Assembly: GCA_022827945.1 (NCBI GenBank)
Contig: JAJEIT010000013.1
Location: forward strand, 39,507-103,506
Origin: Dehalococcoidia bacterium
GTDB lineage: Bacteria > Chloroflexota > Dehalococcoidia > Tepidiformales > Tepidiformaceae
Reading direction: 5' to 3'
Length of the DNA: 64,000 nt
Notes under the pieces: generated by a model
The model's input: only the letters and a program-made list of their open reading frames with translations
Databases searched by the model: none
Told to the model about the DNA's origin: nothing
Shown here: positions 7,471 through 15,858 of the stretch, piece after piece
How the letters are laid out: each line of letters starts with the position of its first letter
Position numbering within the stretch: position 1 is the first letter of the stretch
Made by a program: the position numbers and the translations under genes

Positions 7471-8697
7471 CTACGCCTTCTCGAACTCCAGCCACAGCTC
7501 CCGGAACCCCCGAATCACGTGATTCGGGCCGTGCCGGAAGTCGTTCTTCCCGGGGCTGTAGCGGATGTTGTCGAGGCGCGCCAGCAGACGCTCGAACGCG
7601 ATGCGGCCCTCCATCCGCGCCAGCGGCGCCCCGATGCAGTAGTGCACCCCCGCCCCGAAGCCGAGGTGGCGCTTCGCCTCCTCGCGGTGGATGTCGAAGA
7701 CCTCCGGGTCGCTCCAGTGCTTGGGGTCGCGGTTGGCGGCTGCGTAGAAGATGGAGATACGCGCCCCCGCCGGTACCGCCACGCCCCCGATCTCGGTGTC
7801 GACGATCGCGTGCCGCCCCAGCTGCTGCACCGGCGACTCGATCCGCAGCGCCTCCTCCACGAAGTTCGGGATGAGGGAGTGGTCCGCCCGTAGCTCCGCC
7901 AGCGTCTCCGGGTGCTCCAGCAGCAGCCACATGCCGCTGTCGACCATGTTCAGGGTCGTCTCCGTGCCGCCCATCAGCAGCGTCACGAGCATCCCCTGCA
8001 GCTCCTGCTCGTGGAGCGTCCGCCCCCCGAAGCCCTTCATGGGGCCCGTCACCAGGTCCGTGAGCATGTCGTCGCGGGGGTTCTGACGGCGCTCCTCGGC
8101 CAGGTCCAGCAGGTAACGCCGGAACTCCGCGCCGCTCGCCATCAGTTCCGCCAGCCGCTCGCGCTCGACCAGGCCGAAGCCCGCGCCCATCGCCTCGATC
8201 GTGTCGTTCACCCAGCTCGTCACCTGGGGAATGTCCTCGTCGAGGATGCCTATCAGCTCGACGAACACCAGCACCGTCAGCGGTGTCGAGAACTGGCTCG
8301 CCAGCTCGACCTCGCCGTCGTCGATGAAACGGTCGATGAGCCCGTCGATCACCCGGTATACGTTCGGCTCGAACGACTCGATGCCGCGCTTCGAGAGCCA
8401 TGGCCCGGCGAGGCGGCGGTAGTGCGTGTGCTCGGGCGGGTCACTGCCCGGCAGCGCCCCCGTCTCCCGTGCGAGCTGCGCCTGCTCCGCGGGAAGGCTG
8501 TGCGGGTCCACCTGGGGCAGGTTCGAGAACAGGTCCGACCGTTTCAGGACGAACTGCACGTCCTCCCAGCGGGTCACGATCCAGGCGTCGGCCGACTCGA
8601 GGTAGTACACCCCCTGCTCGCGCATCCGCTCGTACATCGGGTACGGGCACTCGATCACATCGGCGTTGTAGGGATTCAGGTCGGCGGTGGCGGTCAT
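7471..8697 (-). CDS. Cytochrome P450 monooxygenase
   Basis: The 408-residue soluble bacterial class I P450 carries all key motifs. The I-helix oxygen-binding GGTETT is at about 243-248, the ExxR pair at E282/R285, and the heme-thiolate loop FGAGVHYCIG has ligand Cys354. There is no membrane anchor, so it is cytoplasmic and needs separate ferredoxin partners, which are not next to it. The substrate is unknown. The ATG at 8697 overlaps the stop of the VOC gene (ATGA), so the two are translationally coupled and may act on the same hydrophobic compound. The ParD remnant begins just after its stop. Confidence 0.95.
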   Translation of the reverse strand: MTATADLNPYNADVIECPYPMYERMREQGVYYLESADAWIVTRWEDVQFVLKRSDLFSNLPQVDPHSLPAEQAQLARETGALPGSDPPEHTHYRRLAGPWLSKRGIESFEPNVYRVIDGLIDRFIDDGEVELASQFSTPLTVLVFVELIGILDEDIPQVTSWVNDTIEAMGAGFGLVERERLAELMASGAEFRRYLLDLAEERRQNPRDDMLTDLVTGPMKGFGGRTLHEQELQGMLVTLLMGGTETTLNMVDSGMWLLLEHPETLAELRADHSLIPNFVEEALRIESPVQQLGRHAIVDTEIGGVAVPAGARISIFYAAANRDPKHWSDPEVFDIHREEAKRHLGFGAGVHYCIGAPLARMEGRIAFERLLARLDNIRYSPGKNDFRHGPNHVIRGFRELWLEFEKA

Positions 8698-9071
8698 GCG
8701 AATGCCTCGGTGAGCGAGAGGGTGTTCCCGTCCGGGTCTCGGAACCAGGCGATTCGAGGTCCGCCCGGCGCCTGCCAGAGGCCGCGCTCGTCCTGCTCCA
8801 TGCCCGGATACCGCTCGAACTCGACGCCGCGCGCTTTGAGGGCATCCACGGCCGCCTCGATGTCGGGAACCGACCAGCCCAGCACGGCGAACGGCTGCGG
8901 GGCCAACTCCTCGACCCTTGAGAGGCGCAGCGTTGTGCCGTTCGCGTCGAAGACGGCGGCAAAGGGGTCCTGGGAGACGAGCGCGAGCCCCAGGGTCTCC
9001 TGATAGAAGGTACGCGCCTCGTCGAAGCGGGCGGTTCCCACGAGCACGGTCAGGTCACGCGATCCCAGCAC
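8694..9071 (-). CDS. Glyoxalase/VOC-fold protein
   Basis: The 125-residue single-domain vicinal-oxygen-chelate protein opens with LGSRDLTVLVGTARFDEART and has FYQETLGL in the first beta-alpha-beta unit. The second half has GWSVPDIEAAVDALKARGVE and ends in WFRDPDGNTLSLTE, the conserved metal-side strand. Members are dioxygenases, isomerases or resistance proteins. The GTG at 9071 follows AGGAG at good spacing; a longer frame back to 9170 would read through the promoter. It heads the VOC-P450 unit. Paired metal ligands cannot be assigned with confidence. Confidence 0.83.
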   Translation of the reverse strand: MLGSRDLTVLVGTARFDEARTFYQETLGLALVSQDPFAAVFDANGTTLRLSRVEELAPQPFAVLGWSVPDIEAAVDALKARGVEFERYPGMEQDERGLWQAPGGPRIAWFRDPDGNTLSLTEAFA

Positions 9072-9089
9072 GGCTACTCCTGCGGAGGC

Positions 9090-9119
9090 TTGGTAGCACG
9101 CCCTCACGAGCACCGTCAA
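9090..9119 (-). promoter_or_regulatory. Candidate sigma-70 promoter of the VOC-P450 unit
   Basis: On the minus strand TTGACG (9114-9119) is 18 bases from TACCAA (9090-9095), which is preceded by TG. The start codon is about 18 bases downstream of the hexamer, and a ribosome binding site lies between. Confidence 0.4.
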
Positions 9120-9172
9120 CGCGTCGCCACCCACCGACCGCCGATCACCGATCGCCATGACCCGCCCCACAA

Positions 9173-9201
9173 TTGCCCGCTATTGGGGCCGGCGGTAGGA
9201 T
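9173..9201 (+). promoter_or_regulatory. sigma-70-type promoter of the sdh operon
   Basis: TTGCCC (9173-9178) and TAGGAT (9196-9201) are spaced 17 bases apart. The predicted start leaves a leader of about 38 bases with GAGGG before the first sdh gene. Confidence 0.55.
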
Positions 9202-9245
9202 GCCGAAGGCCCTGTTCCGCAGGCCTGACACTTCCGAGGGTAACC

Positions 9246-10046
9246 ATGGCTCAGGCTGTCGCCGCGCCCCTCCGACGCGGATTTCTGACCACGCTCCGGG
9301 AAGACCGGTGGTGGGTCGAACCGGCACTCGTATTTGCCAGCCTCTCACTCTTCTTCGGCTGGCTCACCGTCTCCATCCTCATGGATTTCGGCCCTATCGG
9401 GCACTACGAAGTCGAGGGCACCCACCTCCTCACCCCCGTCTTCGAGCCCACCTGGCTCACCATGATCAACGCGGACTGGGAGGGCGCCTGGTACCTCTCG
9501 CCGGCGTTCATCGTCCTCATCGGGCCCGTCCCCTTCCGCGCCACCTGCTACTACTACCGGCGCGCCTACTACCGCTCCTACTTCCTCAGCCCCCCCGCCT
9601 GCGCCGTGGGCGACGTCGGACCGAGCTACAAGGGCGAGTCCACCTTCCCCCTCATCATGCAGAACGTGCACCGCTACGTGATGTACGTGGCCCTCGTCTT
9701 CGTGCCGCTGCTCTGGATCGGCGCCATCCGCAGCCTATACGTCCCGGGCGAGGGCTGGGGCTTCGGGGTCGGCTCCGCCCTCCTCATCCTCAACGCCTTC
9801 CTCCTCATGATGTACACCTTCTCCTGCCACTCGCTGCGCCACTTCGTGGGCGGTGGACTCAACTGCTTCAGCTGTTCCGCCTTCACCCGCGCCCGCAAAC
9901 GCGTCTGGGACTACGTCAGCATCTGGAACGAGAACCACCGCTTCTGGGCCTGGTCGAGCCTCATCGTCATCGTCCTCGTCGATGTCTACATCCGGCTCGT
10001 CGCGAACGGCCACATGACCGACCCGAACACCTGGAGCCACTTCTAG
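9246..10046 (+). CDS. Succinate dehydrogenase membrane anchor (single fused SdhC/D type)
   Basis: The 266-residue protein has about five hydrophobic helices, for example around residues 28-48 (EPALVFASLSLFFGWL), 85-105, 145-165, 180-200 and 240-258. It lies directly before sdhA and sdhB, so it is the quinone-reducing anchor subunit. It resembles the single large anchors of actinobacterial-type Sdh enzymes more than paired SdhC and SdhD. Candidate heme or quinone-site residues include HRYVMY and the HSLRHFVGGGLNCFSCS stretch, with several His and three Cys. The ATG at 9246 has GAGGG upstream. Assignment rests on context and topology; I could not align it to a reference. Confidence 0.75.
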   Translation: MAQAVAAPLRRGFLTTLREDRWWVEPALVFASLSLFFGWLTVSILMDFGPIGHYEVEGTHLLTPVFEPTWLTMINADWEGAWYLSPAFIVLIGPVPFRATCYYYRRAYYRSYFLSPPACAVGDVGPSYKGESTFPLIMQNVHRYVMYVALVFVPLLWIGAIRSLYVPGEGWGFGVGSALLILNAFLLMMYTFSCHSLRHFVGGGLNCFSCSAFTRARKRVWDYVSIWNENHRFWAWSSLIVIVLVDVYIRLVANGHMTDPNTWSHF

Positions 10047-10049
10047 ACG

Positions 10050-11846
10050 ATGGTTGAGTACGAACGCCACGACTACGACGTCATCGTCATCGGGGCCGGA
10101 GGGGCCGGGCTGCGCGCCGCCATCGAGGCGTCCGCCCAGGGCGCCCGCACCGCCCTCATCTGCAAGTCGCTCCTGGGGAAGGCCCACACTGTCATGGCCG
10201 AGGGCGGCATCGCCGCCGCGCTCGGCAACGTCTGGCCCCAGGACAACTGGCGCGTCCACTTCCGCGACACCATGCGCGGCGGCAAGATGCTCAACAACTG
10301 GCGCATGGCCCAGCTCCATGCCCAGGAAGCCCCCGACCGTGTCAACGAGCTCGAGCAGTGGGGCGCCCTCTTCGACCGCACCGACGACGGCCGCATCCTC
10401 CAGCGCGACTTCGGCGGCCACCGCTACGCCCGCCTCGCCCACGTCGGCGACCGCACCGGCCTCGAGCTCATCCGCACGCTCCAGCAGCACGCCGTCCACA
10501 ACGGCATCGACGTGTTCATGGAGTGCACCGTCTCCCGTCTCCTGAAGGACGGCGACCGCGTCTCCGGCGCCGTCGCCTACTGGCGCGAGAGCGGTAACCT
10601 CCTGGTCTTCAACGCGAAGTCCACCGTCCTCGCCACCGGCGGCACCGGCAAAGCCTTCGCCGTCACCTCCAACTCGTGGGAGTACACCGGGGACGGCCAC
10701 GCGCTCGCCTACTGGGCCGGCGCCGAACTCATCGACATGGAGTGCGTGCAGTTCCACCCGACCGGGATGGTCTGGCCCCCCAGTGTCCGCGGCATCCTCG
10801 TAACCGAGGGCGTCCGCGGGGATGGCGGCACGCTGCGCAACAGCGACGGCGAGCGCTTCATGTTCGACTACATTCCCGACTTCTTCGCCGCGGAGACCGC
10901 CGACTCGATCGAGGAAGCCGACGCCTGGTACGAGGACAAGGAGAACAACCGCCGCACCCCCGACCTCCTCCCCCGCGACGAGGTCGCTCGCGCCATCAAC
11001 TCCGAGGTGAAGGCGGGCCGCGGCAGCCCCCACGGTGGCGTCTTCCTCGACATCGCTTCGCGGCGCTCCACCGAGTACATCCGCCGCCGCCTGCCGAGCA
11101 TGTACCACCAGTTCAAGCAGCTCGCCGACGTCGACATCACCGCCCAGCCGATGGAAGTCGGCCCCACGATGCACTACATCATGGGCGGCATCCGCGTCGA
11201 CGCCGACACCGCCGCCACCACCGTCGCGGGGCTCTACGCCGCGGGCGAGTGCGCCGGCGGCATGCACGGCGCCAACCGCCTCGGCGGCAACTCCCTCTCC
11301 GACCTCGTCGTCTTCGGGCGCCGCGCCGGCCTCGGCGCGGCCGAGGACGCCGCCGCCCAGGCCTCCGCCCGCGAGGCCGACGATGCCCAGGTCGAGGAGA
11401 TCGTCGCGGAGATGCGCGCCCCCTTCGAGCGTGACGGGGCCGAAGGTCCCTACGACATCCAGCGCGACCTCCAGGAGACGATGCACAACCTCGTCGGCAT
11501 CATCCGCACCGAGTCGGAGCTGATCGAAGCGCGTGAGCGCATCGACGCCTACAAGGGCCGCGCCGCCAACGTCGGCGTCTACGGGCATCAGCAGTACAAC
11601 CCGGGCTGGCACCTGGCCATGGACCTGCAGGCGCTCCTTACCGTCTCTGAGGCGACGGCCCGCGCCGCCAACGTCCGCCAGGAGAGCCGCGGCGGCCACA
11701 CCCGCGACGACTACCCGGGCCCGAACGACGCCGAGTGGGGCAACAAGAACGTCGTCATCCGACAGGGTGCGGATGGGGAGATGGAGGTCACCACCTCGCC
11801 CCTTCCCGAGATGCCCGCCGAGCTGCAGGAGCTGTTCGAGGAGTAA
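10050..11846 (+). CDS. sdhA: Succinate dehydrogenase flavoprotein subunit
   Basis: The catalytic subunit oxidises succinate to fumarate (or the reverse) using covalent FAD. The FAD-binding Rossmann motif VIGAGGAGLRAA is near residues 13-24. The FAD-attachment region reads SLLGKAHTVMAEGGIAAA with the usual His. The active-site region includes FHPTGM and VTEGVRGDGGTLRNSDGERF, and MHGANRLGGNSLSDLVVFGR closes the FAD domain. At 598 residues it is normal length. It starts 3 bases after the anchor gene and is followed by sdhB, so the order is anchor-A-B. A fumarate reductase role cannot be excluded. Confidence 0.95.
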   Translation: MVEYERHDYDVIVIGAGGAGLRAAIEASAQGARTALICKSLLGKAHTVMAEGGIAAALGNVWPQDNWRVHFRDTMRGGKMLNNWRMAQLHAQEAPDRVNELEQWGALFDRTDDGRILQRDFGGHRYARLAHVGDRTGLELIRTLQQHAVHNGIDVFMECTVSRLLKDGDRVSGAVAYWRESGNLLVFNAKSTVLATGGTGKAFAVTSNSWEYTGDGHALAYWAGAELIDMECVQFHPTGMVWPPSVRGILVTEGVRGDGGTLRNSDGERFMFDYIPDFFAAETADSIEEADAWYEDKENNRRTPDLLPRDEVARAINSEVKAGRGSPHGGVFLDIASRRSTEYIRRRLPSMYHQFKQLADVDITAQPMEVGPTMHYIMGGIRVDADTAATTVAGLYAAGECAGGMHGANRLGGNSLSDLVVFGRRAGLGAAEDAAAQASAREADDAQVEEIVAEMRAPFERDGAEGPYDIQRDLQETMHNLVGIIRTESELIEARERIDAYKGRAANVGVYGHQQYNPGWHLAMDLQALLTVSEATARAANVRQESRGGHTRDDYPGPNDAEWGNKNVVIRQGADGEMEVTTSPLPEMPAELQELFEE

Positions 11847-11848
11847 CC

Positions 11849-12595
11849 ATGAGCGAAACAGCCAACATGCGCGTGTTCCGTGGCGATGCCGAGAGCGGCG
11901 ACTGGCAGGACTACTCGGTCGAGGTCGAGGAAGGCCAGGTCGTCCTCGACGTCATCCATCGCATCCAGGCCACCCAGGCCCCTGACCTCGCCGTCCGCTG
12001 GAACTGCAAGGCCGGCAAGTGCGGCTCCTGCAGCGCCGAGATCAACGGCGAACCCCGCCTCATGTGCATGACGCGCATGAACCTGTTCGAGCCCGGAGAG
12101 CAGATCACCGTCGCCCCCATGAAGACGTGGCCCCTCATCCGCGACCTCGTCACCGATGTCTCTTTCAACTACGAGGTTGCCAGGACGATCCCGGCCTTCA
12201 AGCCGCGCGCCCCTGAGGCGGACGGCACGTACCGGATGATGCAGGAAGACATTGAGCGCGGGCAGGAGTTCCGCAAGTGCATCGAGTGCTTCCTCTGCCA
12301 GAACGTCTGCCACGTCATCCGCGATCACCCCGAGAACAAGCCCGAGTTCGCCGGCCCTCGCTTCTTCGTGCGCCTCGCCGAGCTCGAGATGCACCCCCTC
12401 GACACCGAGGACCGGCTCGAGCTCGCCCGCAAGGACGCAGGCGTGGGCTACTGCAACATCACCAAGTGCTGCACCGAGGTCTGTCCGGAAGAGATCCACA
12501 TCACCGACAACGCCATCATCCCCCTGAAGGAGCGCGTCGCCGACCGCTACTTCGACCCCATCCGCTGGCTCGGCTCCAAGCTCTTCGGCCGCTAG
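11849..12595 (+). CDS. sdhB: Succinate dehydrogenase iron-sulfur subunit
   Basis: The electron-transfer subunit carries three clusters. The [2Fe-2S] site is NCKAGKCGSCSAEING plus a later Cys in RLMCMTR. The [4Fe-4S] and [3Fe-4S] sites use CIECFLCQNVCH and CNITKCCTEVCPEEI. The 248 residues fit the family. The ATG at 11849 follows the sdhA stop by 2 bases. Its stop codon shares CTAG (12592-12595) with the convergent toxin gene, so that pair abuts the operon directly. Confidence 0.95.
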   Translation: MSETANMRVFRGDAESGDWQDYSVEVEEGQVVLDVIHRIQATQAPDLAVRWNCKAGKCGSCSAEINGEPRLMCMTRMNLFEPGEQITVAPMKTWPLIRDLVTDVSFNYEVARTIPAFKPRAPEADGTYRMMQEDIERGQEFRKCIECFLCQNVCHVIRDHPENKPEFAGPRFFVRLAELEMHPLDTEDRLELARKDAGVGYCNITKCCTEVCPEEIHITDNAIIPLKERVADRYFDPIRWLGSKLFGR

Positions 12596-12852
12596 CCAGT
12601 CAAGTCAACTGCCACGATGACGACCTCGCCGCGTCGGTAGCGGTACGTCACACGCATGCCGGGGCTGCCCGGCGCCGAATCGCGACGATAGATGTAGTAG
12701 GGATCACGGGCCGACGGCGTGCCTGCGGTAGGGTCATCGGCCAGCGTCCACTGCACCGACAGAAACGCCTCGGAGAATGTTGGATACTGCCGCTGGAGGT
12801 TACGGGCCTGCTCGCGCGCTTGTTCGGAAAGCCTGACGCGTGCCCTACTCAC
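12592..12852 (-). CDS. RelE/ParE-like toxin
   Basis: The 86-residue basic protein has the RelE/ParE beta-sheet pattern: an N-terminal helix (LSEQAREQARNLQRQYPTFS) followed by strands with PYYIYRRD, MRVTYRYRRGEVVIVAVD. Such toxins cleave ribosome-bound mRNA (RelE) or poison gyrase (ParE); which applies here is unclear. It overlaps the upstream antitoxin gene by 8 bases. Its stop is shared with sdhB in CTAG. Confidence 0.75.
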   Translation of the reverse strand: MSRARVRLSEQAREQARNLQRQYPTFSEAFLSVQWTLADDPTAGTPSARDPYYIYRRDSAPGSPGMRVTYRYRRGEVVIVAVDLTG

Positions 12853-13051
12853 CGTGCTTGGCGATGTGCTCCGCGGCAGCCTTCTCAGCCCACGCCATGT
12901 CTTCAGCCGTGGGCTCTCGCATTAGTGCCCTGTGCTCTTCCAGTGTCATCCCGAAGAGGCGCTCCACGCCATCGGCCCCGACCTCGACAAGGTCCTGGGG
13001 GTCACGATCGAGCAGATCCGCTGGATCGACCTTCGCCTTCTCAGTAGTCAC
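12845..13051 (-). CDS. Antitoxin partner of the RelE/ParE-like toxin
   Basis: The 68-residue acidic protein includes DRDPQDLVEVGADGVERLFG and a C-terminal helix EDMAWAEKAAAEHIAKHGE typical of toxin-wrapping antitoxin tails. The start is a GTG at 13051 behind GAGGAAG. It overlaps the toxin gene start. I do not recognise a named antitoxin family; size, charge and order support the call. Confidence 0.7.
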   Translation of the reverse strand: MTTEKAKVDPADLLDRDPQDLVEVGADGVERLFGMTLEEHRALMREPTAEDMAWAEKAAAEHIAKHGE

Positions 13052-13078
13052 GGCACTTCCTCAGCGGGCTGTGGCATC

Positions 13079-13104
13079 AGTATAACCCCGCAAGAGTACC
13101 TCTT
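13079..13104 (-). promoter_or_regulatory. Promoter and operator of the RelE/ParE-like module
   Basis: TATACT on the minus strand (13079-13084) is a strong -10 about 27 bases before the antitoxin GTG. Directly upstream lies the inverted repeat AAGAG-TAC-CTCTT (13092-13104, plus-strand reading), in the -35/-10 spacer where an autorepressor would bind. Confidence 0.5.
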
Positions 13105-13128
13105 TGCAAGAAATCCCTTGCCCGCCCC

Positions 13129-13890
13129 TCAGGCTGGCTGTGGCTGGGGCAGACGCTCGACCGCCTTCAGCGGGTCCCGGTCTGGGTGGATCAGGTAGCG
13201 CAGCCGTGGCAGCGTCATGTCGACCGTCGTCAGCGACGCCGAGATGGGGTGCGCAGCGCTCGCGCCCGGCAGGTTCCACGCCTCCGCATCGAACGCCGTG
13301 AGCCATGCACGCCCGCGCTGGGCGCGGTCGAAAGTGTAGTCGGGGTCGACCTGGAGCAGCAGCGTCTCCTCGCCGTCCCTCGCCACGCGCGCGAGCGCCA
13401 GCGTCGCCATGTACTGCACGTCCGCGCCCGTGATCGGCTGCGGGTCCACAAGCTCGCCCGCGAGGATGGTGGCGCCGTCGAGCGTCACGCTCGTCGTCGC
13501 CCGCGCGTAGCTCGGGTCGAGGTGCACGTCGGCGACGTTCAGCGGGAGGCCCCAGCGCTCGCGCAGGACACTCGCTGCGGCCGCCGAGTCGCAGTAGCCC
13601 TTCACCAGCAGCCCCCGTGGCCGCGCCCCCGCGCGGCACCCGACCCGCACCGTCGCAAACGTGAATGCTCCTACCTCGCTGTCGGGCACGTGCGTCACGT
13701 TGATAAGCAGCGTCGGCGGGATGCTGGGGTGCAGGGCGGGGGGAAGCAGTGCTTCCCGGTCCCCGCCGAGCTCGTAGTGGATCTGCAGGTGCTGCGCCCC
13801 CTTCAGCTCCCACTCCTCCGTGTCGAGGCTGGTCAGGAGCGGAGCGCTGTCGGCGATGGTCGAGAGGTCGCGCGTTCCCGTCAGGGGCAT
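13129..13890 (-). CDS. Acetoacetate-decarboxylase-like protein
   Basis: The 253-residue protein has the ADC-superfamily pattern: LLINVTHVPDSEVGAFTFAT early, RPRGLLVKGYCDSAAAASVL in the middle and LVDPQPITGADVQYMA later. I could not place the Schiff-base Lys of true acetoacetate decarboxylases in its usual context (the only nearby candidate is LLVKGY), so decarboxylase activity is uncertain. It may be one of the many ADC-like proteins with hydratase or aldolase roles. Its ATG overlaps the stop of the upstream luciferase-like gene by one base (TGATG), so the two are co-translated and probably share a degradation pathway. Confidence 0.7.
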   Translation of the reverse strand: MPLTGTRDLSTIADSAPLLTSLDTEEWELKGAQHLQIHYELGGDREALLPPALHPSIPPTLLINVTHVPDSEVGAFTFATVRVGCRAGARPRGLLVKGYCDSAAAASVLRERWGLPLNVADVHLDPSYARATTSVTLDGATILAGELVDPQPITGADVQYMATLALARVARDGEETLLLQVDPDYTFDRAQRGRAWLTAFDAEAWNLPGASAAHPISASLTTVDMTLPRLRYLIHPDRDPLKAVERLPQPQPA

Positions 13891-15008
13891 CAGGCGCCGC
13901 CCGCCGCCGTTGCGCCGGCGGGCTCGGGCGCCTCGTCGCGCTGGAACTGCGGCATCACTTCCTTCGCGAACAGCCGCATCGATGCGAGCACGTCCTCCTG
14001 CGGAACCATCTCGTGGACGTTCAGCAGGAAGTTGATGCGGTCCACGCCCGCCTCTTCCCAGCGAGCCACGGCCTGCGCCACGCGGTGCGGGTCGCCGATG
14101 GTGAGGCCCTCGGGCACGCGGCCCTCGGGTCCGCTCGTGGATTCCTGCCGCAGCTGGTAGAGGAGCCCCGGCGAGAGGTACGACGGTGTGGGGAACGCTT
14201 GGCGCGTCGCCAGCGTCTGCTCCGAGAGGTAGTTGAACGTGCCCGCCATGCGCTGCCCCGTCGTGATGCCCTTCGCGTCATCCTCGTGGCAGTAGAGGAA
14301 GCTGACCGTGTTCACCTGCTCGTTCACGAACTCGCCCACCGGGTCGCACGACTGGATGCGCTTGCGGTAGCCCGCGATCTTCTGGGCCTGCTCGCCCACG
14401 CCCCCGAAGGAGAGCCCGAGGCTCCCCAGACCACGCTCGGCCGCGTCAATCTCGGTGCCCACGCTCGTCACCGCCACCCACATCGGCGGATGGGGCTTCT
14501 GGTACGGCTTCGGCAGCACGGAGCGCTCCGGCATCGAGAACGCCCGCCCCTGCCAGCTGAAGCGGTCCTGCGTCCACATCTTCGGGATGACGCGCACGTA
14601 CTCGTCCCACGTCTTCTTCGTCTCGTCCGGGTTCGCACCGAAGCCGCCGAGCTCGGTCCACGTCGCCGAGCGCCCCGTGCCGAACTCCAGCCGTCCACCC
14701 GACACCAGGTCGAGCACAGCGCCACGCTCCGCCGCGCGGATGGGGCTGTTCAGCTCCGGGACGCAGGTCACGATGCCGTGCCCCACCCGGATCTGCTTCG
14801 TCTGCATCGCGATCGCCGTCAGGAAGATCTCCGGCGCCGAGCAGTGCGAGTACTCCTCGAGGAAGTGGTGCTCCACCGCCCACGCCTGGTCGAACCCCAG
14901 CTCGTCCGCGAGCCGGGCCTGCTCCAGGCAGTTCTGGTAGACCGTGTACTCGGTCTCCGGCCCCCACGGACGCGGAACCGATATCTCGAAGAAGACGCCG
15001 AACTTCAT
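13890..15008 (-). CDS. Luciferase-like flavin-dependent oxidoreductase (LLM class)
   Basis: The 372-residue TIM-barrel protein starts MKFGVFFEISVPRPWGPE and carries AWAVEHHFLEEYSHCSAPEI, the conserved substrate/flavin region of bacterial luciferase-like monooxygenases, and RLEFGTGRSATWTELGGFG. It probably uses FMNH2 or F420 supplied by a separate reductase. Substrates in this superfamily are diverse (aromatic, alkane, sulfonate or ring compounds). The ATG at 15008 has GGGGGGAG upstream. It is translationally coupled to the ADC-like gene. Many environmental Chloroflexota have expanded families of this type, which fits but does not prove the host. Confidence 0.9.
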   Translation of the reverse strand: MKFGVFFEISVPRPWGPETEYTVYQNCLEQARLADELGFDQAWAVEHHFLEEYSHCSAPEIFLTAIAMQTKQIRVGHGIVTCVPELNSPIRAAERGAVLDLVSGGRLEFGTGRSATWTELGGFGANPDETKKTWDEYVRVIPKMWTQDRFSWQGRAFSMPERSVLPKPYQKPHPPMWVAVTSVGTEIDAAERGLGSLGLSFGGVGEQAQKIAGYRKRIQSCDPVGEFVNEQVNTVSFLYCHEDDAKGITTGQRMAGTFNYLSEQTLATRQAFPTPSYLSPGLLYQLRQESTSGPEGRVPEGLTIGDPHRVAQAVARWEEAGVDRINFLLNVHEMVPQEDVLASMRLFAKEVMPQFQRDEAPEPAGATAAGGA

Positions 15009-15100
15009 ACGTAGCTCCCCCCGCCGACCGGCCTGTCTCGGGTCACGGGCAATCGTGGGCGTTTTCGCCCTTCTTGTCGAACCCTCGCGTCTGGACCCGC

Positions 15101-15106
15101 TATCCT
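15101..15106 (+). promoter_or_regulatory. -10 element of the haloacid dehalogenase gene (leaderless)
   Basis: TATCCT lies 8 bases before the ATG at 15115. No ribosome binding site is visible, so a leaderless transcript is likely. Confidence 0.45.
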
Positions 15107-15114
15107 CCCGCCCT

Positions 15115-15810
15115 ATGTCCGGCTTTGATGGCGTCCGCGCCCTCACCTTCGACCTGTTTGGCACCGTGCTTGACCTCGGCGGCAGCCTCGAGCCGCCGCT
15201 CGGGCGCTGGTTCGCCGAACGCGGCCTAGACGTCGATCCCGCGGCGTTCTGGGCGCAGTGGCGCGCCCGCCAGCGCATCGAGCAGTACCAGGACAACATC
15301 CTGCTGCTCGGCCACAGTGGCTACCTCGAGACCTGCCGCCGCGCCCTCCGCTACGTCCTCCGGCTCAACCGCATCGACTTCGACGATGGCGCGGACGACG
15401 AGATCATGGCCTTCTGGCAGAACCTGGAGCCCTTTCCCGAGGTGCTTCCCGCCCTTCATCGGCTCAAGGAGCGTTACGACCTCGTCGCCCTCTCCAACGG
15501 GAACCCCCACTTCCTTGAGCACCTCGCCACAAATCGCATCGGCTGGGACTTCGACGCCATCATCTCCGTCTCCGAGGTGGGTGCGTTCAAGCCAAGCCCC
15601 GCCGTCTACCGCCACGCTGCCACGAGGCTGGGCCTTGAACCGGCCGAATGCCTGATGGTCTCCGCCAACTCCTTCGATGTGCTCGGCGCCCGCGCCTGCG
15701 GCTTCCGCGCCGCCTTCGTGAACCGTGGCAACCTGCCATACGAGGACTCGCCCCTCCGGCCCGACCCCACCGTCCCCGACTTCACCGCGCTCGCCGGCGC
15801 CCTCCTCTGA
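15115..15810 (+). CDS. HAD-family hydrolase, haloacid dehalogenase type
   Basis: The 231-residue HAD protein begins with motif I as LTFDLFGTVLDLGG (nucleophile Asp in FDLFGT, the dehalogenase form with Leu-Phe between). Motif II is VALSNGNP, the motif III Lys lies in AFKPSPAVYRHAA, and motif IV is MVSANSFDVLGARACGF. A helical cap lies between motifs I and II. The pattern is that of L-2-haloacid dehalogenases: hydrolysis of 2-haloalkanoic acids through an Asp ester. Relatives can be phosphatases, so the substrate is inferred. The CoA-transferase gene follows on the same strand with its own -10. Confidence 0.85.
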   Translation: MSGFDGVRALTFDLFGTVLDLGGSLEPPLGRWFAERGLDVDPAAFWAQWRARQRIEQYQDNILLLGHSGYLETCRRALRYVLRLNRIDFDDGADDEIMAFWQNLEPFPEVLPALHRLKERYDLVALSNGNPHFLEHLATNRIGWDFDAIISVSEVGAFKPSPAVYRHAATRLGLEPAECLMVSANSFDVLGARACGFRAAFVNRGNLPYEDSPLRPDPTVPDFTALAGALL

Positions 15811-15845
15811 CACCCGCAAGGCTCGCGGATGCAGCGTCCGTCGCG

Positions 15846-15851
15846 TACGGT
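15846..15851 (+). promoter_or_regulatory. -10 element of the CoA-transferase gene (leaderless)
   Basis: TACGGT lies 7 bases before the GTG at 15859. This supports the GTG start over the in-frame ATG at 15829, which precedes the hexamer. Confidence 0.4.
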
Positions 15852-15858
15852 GCGGGCC

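Noticed and set aside
9735..11699. Minus-strand frame opposite sdhA
   Set aside because: It is a repetitive Ala/Gly/Val/Asp translation from the antisense of sdhA, with no recognisable domain.
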